Positions 58,597 to 64,000 of a DNA stretch of 64,000 nucleotides are shown piece after piece. The position numbers and the translations under genes were made by a program. The stretch comes from Eubacterium sp. (lineage in GTDB: Bacteria; Bacillota; Clostridia; Oscillospirales; Ruminococcaceae), in assembly GCA_022511265.1 (NCBI GenBank), contig JAFLRX010000005.1, forward strand, positions 36,235-100,234, read 5' to 3'. Within the stretch, counting starts at the first letter, position 1. The number at the start of each line of letters is the position of its first letter. The notes beneath the pieces are model-generated. The model saw only the letters and a program-made list of their open reading frames with translations, was not told the origin of the DNA and did not search any database.

Positions 58597-59661
58597 TTAT
58601 GCGATAATTAAATCTTCTGATTTGACTGCGGCGGTCACCTGACCGTTGATACCGATAACTACATAATCGGGGTTTTTCGCCGTGCCGACCTGCATTACGG
58701 TATATGTATTATCGTACACGAACGGCGCCAGCTTTTCGCCGTGATAGGCGTTTGCGCCGCTTTTTACCCTTACCTTATCCCCTGCCGAAAGCTTACTTTC
58801 TACGGCGGGGGTCGTTGTTTTAACGGCTATCGCGTCAGCCGCGTATATCCAGCCGGTTATCTCGCCGCCAAGACCTATCATAAGCTCTTTCCCCGCGTTC
58901 GCCGTGCCGTATACGGTAAACGCCGTACCGTACACCCAACTGTATGGGGTTACGTTGTTCGTAAATTTCGCACCTTTTTTCAGCATAACGGTGTCGCCCT
59001 TTTTATAGGCGGGCGTGTCGGTCTGCGGTACGGCGGGGGATTTTATTATACCCCGCTTTGCGTACCACTCAGAGGTACGCGACGGATAATCTACAAAGCA
59101 GATGTCACCGTCCACCTCCATGCCGATATCGTCTATCCCCCACTGCCACATTGTCTGACCGTAATCGCACCTTGACGGTCTGTCGGGGCTTTCGGTCCAA
59201 TGCGCCAGCCAGATGTCGTACTTTCCGACCAGCCGCGATTTGTCATAATAATTTTCCAGCCAAGAGGGGTTGGCGTATATACCGCAGGGCAGTCCGCCCG
59301 CATTGATAGCATCGCAAAAGGCTATCGCCATATCGGTTAGGGTGGCGCGGCTCAGCTTTTTCGCCTGCTCACCCTCCTCCATATCATAGAAAACAGGATA
59401 GACGGGCGTGCGCCCCGCCAGCGTACGCAGGCATACGGCGGCCTCGCGCTTTGCCTCTTCCACGCTCATCGCATACGAGTACCAGTAAAAGCCGTAGTCT
59501 ATACCGTACTTTTCACACTGCGCGATATGGTTTTCCAGCTGACTGTCTGCCGTCTCGGAAAAGCCCGCGCGTATTATCGCAAAGCGCACCCCCGCCTTGA
59601 CCGCCCGTGCGTAATCAAAGCCTTTCTGACAATAGCTTACATCTATACCTTTTACAAGCAT
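58597..59661 (-). CDS. Phage endolysin, GH25 muramidase with C-terminal SH3-like domains
   Basis: A 354-residue lysozyme. The GH25 barrel (1-205) has GIDVSYC (D7) and the catalytic pair D93/E95 in FYDMEEGE, with MWQWGIDD near its end. Two SH3-like wall-binding repeats follow (YKKGDTVMLKKGAKF, LSAGDKVRVKSGANAYHG). There is no signal peptide, as expected for release by a holin. It overlaps the holin stop by one base. Confidence 0.93.
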   Translation of the reverse strand: MLVKGIDVSYCQKGFDYARAVKAGVRFAIIRAGFSETADSQLENHIAQCEKYGIDYGFYWYSYAMSVEEAKREAAVCLRTLAGRTPVYPVFYDMEEGEQAKKLSRATLTDMAIAFCDAINAGGLPCGIYANPSWLENYYDKSRLVGKYDIWLAHWTESPDRPSRCDYGQTMWQWGIDDIGMEVDGDICFVDYPSRTSEWYAKRGIIKSPAVPQTDTPAYKKGDTVMLKKGAKFTNNVTPYSWVYGTAFTVYGTANAGKELMIGLGGEITGWIYAADAIAVKTTTPAVESKLSAGDKVRVKSGANAYHGEKLAPFVYDNTYTVMQVGTAKNPDYVVIGINGQVTAAVKSEDLIIA

Positions 59662-60071
59662 TATTCGTCCCCCTTATCTTTCAGCTGGCTCAGCATTTCT
59701 TTCAGCTTTTTGGGTATCGGCAGACCCAGTATCGCGGCATTTTCGGTTATGCTTATCCCCTCGTTGGCGATATAGAACAGCATCACTGCCGACATCAGTG
59801 TGGGCGTACCGCCCAGCGCAAAGCTGTCAATGATATGCCCCATCGCGGTGAACACCAATATCAGCAGCTTTTTCGCCAGCCCCTTAAAGCCCGCCTTGCT
59901 GGATATTTCGCGGTTTACCGCCGCGGCGATCACCCCGGTCACATAATCCATCGCCATAAACGCGACAAGCATATACAGCAGTCCGCCCGCCTCGCCGAAC
60001 AGAAATCCCAGCACCGCGCCCAGCACCGCAGCCGTACCGTCAATGAATGCCTGCCACTTTGACACGTTCAC
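59661..60071 (-). CDS. Phage holin (toxin-secretion / phage lysis holin family)
   Basis: A 136-residue membrane protein with two or three hydrophobic segments (TAAVLGAVLGFLFG, LLYMLVAFMAMDYVTGVIAA, TLMSAVMLFYIANEGISITENAAILG) and a charged C-terminal tail. The MDYVTGVIAAAVNREISSK stretch is typical of phage_holin_4 proteins. It would time lysis by letting the lysin cross the membrane. Confidence 0.9.
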   Translation of the reverse strand: MNVSKWQAFIDGTAAVLGAVLGFLFGEAGGLLYMLVAFMAMDYVTGVIAAAVNREISSKAGFKGLAKKLLILVFTAMGHIIDSFALGGTPTLMSAVMLFYIANEGISITENAAILGLPIPKKLKEMLSQLKDKGDE

Positions 60072-60075
60072 ATCA

Positions 60076-61191
60076 TCACTCCCTTAATCTTGTCTCGGCT
60101 TTATTTCTGGTGCCGTCCTTGTATATCTGAAATTTTGCCGCATTGACAAGGTCAACGCTGTCGCTCAGCATATTTTTAGCCTTGCGCTCAAGAGCCTGTC
60201 CGGAATATTCTTTATCCGCCAGCTCCGGGTGAAGGCTGTACAGCACGTCCAGCGCGGTATCACCGCCGCCCCCCGGTACCTCTACCGAGACTAACCATTC
60301 GTAAAAGCCCTCCTGCTCGCCGAACATCTGATACATCGACTCTACCAGCTCGGTCTCGGAATAAATAACATCGGTGTATTTATCCAAAAACGCATACGCC
60401 GCCGAGGGTGAAAACTTCGCGTTGCCGCTGACATTATTCTTTTCATCCTCAATACCCTGCGCCAGTCTGTCGTTGAGGTATTTACGGTCGCTTTCATATA
60501 CATTGCGGTTATAATTGCGGTCATTTTCGTATACGCTGCGGTTGTAGTCACGGTCGTTTTCGTAATTGCCGCGGTCAAACTCCTTCTGCCAGTTGGACTG
60601 CGCCAACGCGTCCTGCTCGCGCTTGTAGTTGTATGACCTATCGCTTTCATACACGCTGCGGTTATAGTCGCGGTTATTGTAATAATCCGAAACGCTGTCG
60701 CGGTATCTGCCATAGGCGGTGTTGTCCGCATTCTGTAACGCGGACAGCCTGCTGTACAATGCGTCGCCCTCGCTCAGCCAACGCTCGTACGCGCGCTGCT
60801 CCAGCTCCGGCACGATGTTGTTAAGCTGCTGCATATAGCCGTTGTATGCCTGCGCCCCCGCCGTCACACCGTAGCTGTTGCCGTAGCCGCCTGTCAGCAG
60901 CGCGGCGTTGCCGACAGTGTCCTGCATCGCCGTTTTGCCAAGCGCGGTATAATTATCCTTATACTGCTGATACAGCTTGTCCGCGTTTACGTTATAGGAA
61001 AACGGCTCGCGGTTCAGTATACTGTCCATCGTCTGCTGTATCTGCGCTCCGTATTCTCCCCTATATTGACCCTGATACGGCGCGGGCGAGGCAAGCCCGC
61101 CGCCCGCCTCTGCCGTTTTCTGCGGCTGCGGCGTATCATTCTGTTTTTTCTTTGTATCGGTCACCGATAAACCGAGTTTCTTCGTTGCCAT
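60076..61191 (-). CDS. Prophage protein of unknown function with Tyr/Asn/Asp-rich repeats
   Basis: A 371-residue soluble protein. The N-terminus is Gln/Pro/Gly-rich. The middle has PFSYNVNADKLYQQYKDNYTALGKTAMQDTVGNAALLTGGYGNSYG, wording I associate with structural-region proteins of gut Firmicutes phages. Then come short repeats DRDYNRSVYE / DRNYNRNVYE / DRSYNYKRE (about residues 180-240). It lies between the tail-fibre genes and the holin, in one operon with them. Function unknown. Confidence 0.8.
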   Translation of the reverse strand: MATKKLGLSVTDTKKKQNDTPQPQKTAEAGGGLASPAPYQGQYRGEYGAQIQQTMDSILNREPFSYNVNADKLYQQYKDNYTALGKTAMQDTVGNAALLTGGYGNSYGVTAGAQAYNGYMQQLNNIVPELEQRAYERWLSEGDALYSRLSALQNADNTAYGRYRDSVSDYYNNRDYNRSVYESDRSYNYKREQDALAQSNWQKEFDRGNYENDRDYNRSVYENDRNYNRNVYESDRKYLNDRLAQGIEDEKNNVSGNAKFSPSAAYAFLDKYTDVIYSETELVESMYQMFGEQEGFYEWLVSVEVPGGGGDTALDVLYSLHPELADKEYSGQALERKAKNMLSDSVDLVNAAKFQIYKDGTRNKAETRLRE

Positions 61192-61192
61192 A

Positions 61193-62578
61193 TTATCCCT
61201 CCTGTGTCACCTCATAGGTTATTTTCATCGTCTGTTCGTTTGTTTTCGTCACCGCCTCCGGCAGGTTGTTTATCGTGGCGAGATAGTTAAGAAACTGGAA
61301 CAAGGCATGGCCATATGTGGCAGCTTGCAGTTTGTAACCGTACAGCGGGTTGTCTTTATCGCGGATAAAATCTTCTTGAGCTGTGCCGGAGTTGCCAAAC
61401 AGGTTGCACCAGTAGACTTTGTCGTCCTTTACAAACCAGTTCCAGACGTTCATCTCGCCGTCGGAAAAGACCTGTATCGCTGATGTGCCGTTGAATGTGC
61501 AGCCGACAAAATCGTTTTCCGCGTCGTCAATAATGTGCTTTACGAATTTTCCGTCGGCGTCAAACTTAGACAAGCAGCCTTTTTCCCGGTCGCTGTTTTT
61601 GTTGGTGACATAATATGCGTCGTTGCAATACACCGCATAACCCAATGTTGTCAGCGTCAATCCGCTGAGGGTTATATTCTTCTGCGATTCTATTTCGTAA
61701 GTATCCGGGTCAACCACCGCATGGTACAGCGTTGTCGTACCGCTTGTCAGCTTTAAGACGGTGGCATGTATTTTATCGTTATATGTATATATCTGGGTGT
61801 TGCTGCTGCCCGAATTTGTGCAGTCTGTAAAATCAACACGGGTTGCGGGCTCATTTATCACAAAAGAGTCTTTAGAGATAGTGTCAAATATCCCCACGTT
61901 GTCCATATGCGCAGTATCGCACCTGATAAAGCTTTGATACTTGGTGCCGTAAAATCCCACACTGTTATTTTTGCATACATAGCTACCGTCCGACAAAGGC
62001 ATATGACGGCCATAGCTGCTATCCGGTCTGCATAGTGACATAGAGTTTGTATTCGATGCACCGGCATTATAGCTGTTATTCGGCGTTACCGATTGATCGT
62101 ACTCGTCATATCCGACGTCTCCGCCGCCGGAGTGTGTCAACGACACACACTTTATCGTGCCGTTGCCCTTGTCGGTACCGAAATCCCACACATAGCGATA
62201 GCCGTTGTGACTGCCATCCTCATTATCTATGTAACCGCTCTCGGCTTCGTTAAACGTTCCGCGCTTTGCCATAGCGCCGCTGTAGGAAGTGCCCGCATGC
62301 GCTGTGCAGCGTGTGCCGTGGGGCGGATGGACTATATCGGGGTTTTCCTCGATAGTGTCATCCCAGCATAACACACCGTGCAGACCCTTACTATACAGAG
62401 GTGCAAACTGCTGACATAATGCGTTATATGACGGAGTAGTTGCCAGCGCGATATGATCTATCGGCGGGTTAAGCAGATAGTTTATCGCGTTAGTCACCAT
62501 GTTTTCGGATTCGATGACCTTTTCCTCTTCGCCGCTCTCGGCATTGAACAGCTGTATTTTTACTTTTCCTTTAAGCAT
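61193..62578 (-). CDS. Prophage structural protein, probably tail or baseplate/fibre associated
   Basis: A 461-residue protein with no recognised catalytic motif. The start LKGKVKIQLFNAESGEEEKVIESENMVTNAINYLLNPP is the type seen in phage tail proteins. The centre is Gly/Ser/Asn-rich, and beta-rich repeats about 240-420 (NITLSGLTLTTLGYAVYCNDAYYV, LSKFDADGKFVKHIID) suggest a propeller. AAAGGAG precedes ATG 62578, which lies inside the end of the fibre gene. Confidence 0.75.
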   Translation of the reverse strand: MLKGKVKIQLFNAESGEEEKVIESENMVTNAINYLLNPPIDHIALATTPSYNALCQQFAPLYSKGLHGVLCWDDTIEENPDIVHPPHGTRCTAHAGTSYSGAMAKRGTFNEAESGYIDNEDGSHNGYRYVWDFGTDKGNGTIKCVSLTHSGGGDVGYDEYDQSVTPNNSYNAGASNTNSMSLCRPDSSYGRHMPLSDGSYVCKNNSVGFYGTKYQSFIRCDTAHMDNVGIFDTISKDSFVINEPATRVDFTDCTNSGSSNTQIYTYNDKIHATVLKLTSGTTTLYHAVVDPDTYEIESQKNITLSGLTLTTLGYAVYCNDAYYVTNKNSDREKGCLSKFDADGKFVKHIIDDAENDFVGCTFNGTSAIQVFSDGEMNVWNWFVKDDKVYWCNLFGNSGTAQEDFIRDKDNPLYGYKLQAATYGHALFQFLNYLATINNLPEAVTKTNEQTMKITYEVTQEG

Positions 62579-64000
62579 TGTTATCTCCTTTCATTTTCGC
62601 CGCGATTTCAGCTTTCTGCGGCGGTAATTTTTCGGCTACGCCGATTTTAAGCGGCAGTTGTCCGCCGACAGACACCTCCGCCGTAAACGTGGCGTGATCA
62701 GCCTTAAACTTTGCCGCGAATATATCCGGCTCGTCGTCCTTATCCTCGGTCGGTTCGTCGTCCTCTGTCTCGCTCAGTCCGTAGCCGGTAAGCACAGCGT
62801 AGCCCGTATCGGTTACCGTTCCGTCAGCACCGCCAACGTATACCGATATCTCGTGTGTGCCTGCGTCAGTGCCGATTATCGGCACTGCGAACGACCGAAA
62901 GTTATCCCCGACAGGACTGACCTGTGAAAACCGCGCTATCTCCCTACCGTCATATACGACCGTAAAGGTCATAGTCCCGCTGTCAGTCAGCGTATATTGT
63001 GCCGTGACATTAAGCAGCGGCACGCAGTCCGCCGCCGCGTTGAACTTCAGACGGAACACCTGTGTCGGCTCACCGTCAACGGAGATCTCCGCCGCCGCTG
63101 ACTGTGCATACAGCGTAGTAGAGATAACGGGGAGCGCAGACGGCGGGTTATCCGCAATTGCAGCCTTGACAAAATCATACACAGCCTTGCTGCCCGCGGC
63201 GGTATCGTTGGTGGAATTATCGTCGATAATATCGGATATTTCCACCGACGAGCCATCTCCGCCCCCGCCGTCAATTCCTCCGTCCGCTATCAGCTTGCCG
63301 GAGATATGCAGATTGCCGTCCCAGTCCAGCTCCAGCGCGTTAGAGCGCGGAGTATCGCCCGCACCCGTGCCGTTGCCTATGCACAATGCAAGGTCCTTGT
63401 CAATGTTGAACTTGCCGAACACCGTGTTGTTTGAGTGGGACACTTCATTATGCGCGCCCGCCACGGTGACCGCCTCGCCGCTCGTAGTGTTAAATTCACC
63501 CGTCACAAATGCGCCTGTGCTGGAATCCGACAGGGTGTTATACCACCCCATCACCGTCGCGTTATTCCGCGCGCCGCTCACGGTGTTGAATGCACCGATG
63601 ACGGCAGACTGGTTGGTATCCGTCACATTGTTATGATGTCCGTGTACTATTGTGTAGTCGCAGCCGCTCACGATGTTGCTGCGCCCGTTTACGGTGCTGC
63701 CGTTTCCGCTAAGCGTATTGTGCTCGCCGCCTATAAGGTCATTTTGTGCGTTGCCGCTGACGCTGTTGCTGTCACCGAAGAACATAGAATAATCAAGTCT
63801 GTCAAGTTTGTTGCGCAGTCCCGCGCCGACATTTGCAGTGCCGCTTACGCCGTTCTCCTGTCCTCCGATAAGGTTATAGCTGCCGTCCACGCCGTTCCTA
63901 TAGCCGGACACATCGTTTGCGGCACCGCCGACGGTGTGCAGCTGCCCCGATACGGTATGATAGTTTCCTGTTACCTCGTTGAGCTGCCCGTCAACGTGAC
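62571..64000 (-). CDS. Phage tail fibre with N-x-V-S-G head repeats, 5' end off the window
   Basis: An open frame of about 475 residues reaching the right edge, so the true start is not seen. The visible N-terminal half is a series of beta-turn repeats built on NxVSG (YHTVSG, NGVSGT, NSVSGN, NTVSGA), like the heads of trimeric adhesins and phage fibres. Then comes LCIGNGTGAGDTPRSNALELDWDGNLHISGKL, the usual sentence of Firmicutes phage fibres just before the tip, and a C-terminal beta-sandwich. It recognises the host surface. Confidence 0.85.
   Translation of the reverse strand, partial: HVDGQLNEVTGNYHTVSGQLHTVGGAANDVSGYRNGVDGSYNLIGGQENGVSGTANVGAGLRNKLDRLDYSMFFGDSNSVSGNAQNDLIGGEHNTLSGNGSTVNGRSNIVSGCDYTIVHGHHNNVTDTNQSAVIGAFNTVSGARNNATVMGWYNTLSDSSTGAFVTGEFNTTSGEAVTVAGAHNEVSHSNNTVFGKFNIDKDLALCIGNGTGAGDTPRSNALELDWDGNLHISGKLIADGGIDGGGGDGSSVEISDIIDDNSTNDTAAGSKAVYDFVKAAIADNPPSALPVISTTLYAQSAAAEISVDGEPTQVFRLKFNAAADCVPLLNVTAQYTLTDSGTMTFTVVYDGREIARFSQVSPVGDNFRSFAVPIIGTDAGTHEISVYVGGADGTVTDTGYAVLTGYGLSETEDDEPTEDKDDEPDIFAAKFKADHATFTAEVSVGGQLPLKIGVAEKLPPQKAEIAAKMKGDNNA

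Larger units (their letters stand above)
58597..64000 (-). mobile_element. Lysis and fibre end of a prophage (left boundary near 58550-58597, rest off the window)
   Basis: Five consecutive minus-strand genes in the usual late order: fibre, tail-associated, unknown, holin, endolysin. Neighbours overlap or are separated by at most a few bases. They end against a bidirectional terminator beyond which lies metH. I could not identify an attachment-site repeat because the other end is not in view. Confidence 0.85.

Noticed and set aside
1..64000. tRNA or rRNA genes
   Set aside because: I looked through the intergenic stretches and found no cloverleaf-like sequence or rRNA segment; a tRNAscan run would be needed to be certain.

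Overview
The window looks like chromosomal DNA of a spore-forming, fibre-degrading gut Clostridium relative (Oscillospiraceae / Ruminococcus-like). This is an inference from gene content: multidomain GH5 cellulases, a GH26 mannanase, a BspA-type repeat protein with fibronectin III modules, a sortase-type giant adhesin, a YtfJ/DUF2953 sporulation pair, a clostridial-type PurL and an anaerobic NrdG activase. Composition is about half GC. Many promoters are close to the TTGACA/TATAAT pattern with a 17-base spacer, and many Rho-independent hairpins can be read by eye.

Layout. 1-5106: purL (runs off the left edge) and mtaB, minus strand. 5134-5870: two tandem HPr-like genes that keep the KSIMG segment but lack the phosphorylatable His. 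5878-8844: GH26 mannanase lipoprotein, an aldose-epimerase-like gene and a GNAT acetyltransferase. 8954-12179: alr and an epimerase on minus, then an LCP-like membrane protein on plus. 12275-21451: a BspA/Fn3 surface protein with a structured attenuator-like leader, a GH5 cellulase with the same kind of Fn3 modules, and a compact chemosensory cluster cheA-cheW-cheR-cheB. 21457-26984: Nudix, aldo/keto reductase, VOC protein and a three-gene biotin-dependent transcarboxylase-like operon. 26996-32670: a conserved segregation, cell-wall and sporulation block (M50 protease, scpA, scpB, DUF2953, ytfJ, D,D-carboxypeptidase, pseudouridine synthase). 32756-37096: nrdG, an orphan peptide-type binding lipoprotein, a GT2 glycosyltransferase and a second aldo/keto reductase. 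37087-37373: a 287-base palindrome between convergent genes. 37359-44870: a 2468-residue adhesin with 11 Cna_B repeats and a PPETG sorting signal. 44937-49096: a GH43-GH5-GH5 operon with a LacI/cre-like operator at its start. 49160-52553: a third aldo/keto reductase, an XRE/DUF6809 divergent pair with three operators, and a ClC channel. 52568-58594: metG and a metF / split-metH operon. 58597-64000: the lysis and tail-fibre end of a prophage, running off the right edge.

How the genes work together. One theme is attack on plant fibre. Wall-anchored, lipid-anchored and secreted glycosidases release oligosaccharides, which cytoplasmic GH43 and epimerase-type enzymes could finish. A chemosensory cluster lies 36 bases upstream of a cellulase on the same strand. 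A second theme is the one-carbon/methionine operon, in which the MetH reactivation domain is a separate protein. The strongest candidates for something undescribed are the attenuator-like leader RNA at 14757-14953, the paired His-less HPr-like proteins, the three-operator XRE/DUF6809 switch, and the palindromic repeat elements at 37087-37373, 49190-49252 and 51218-51265.
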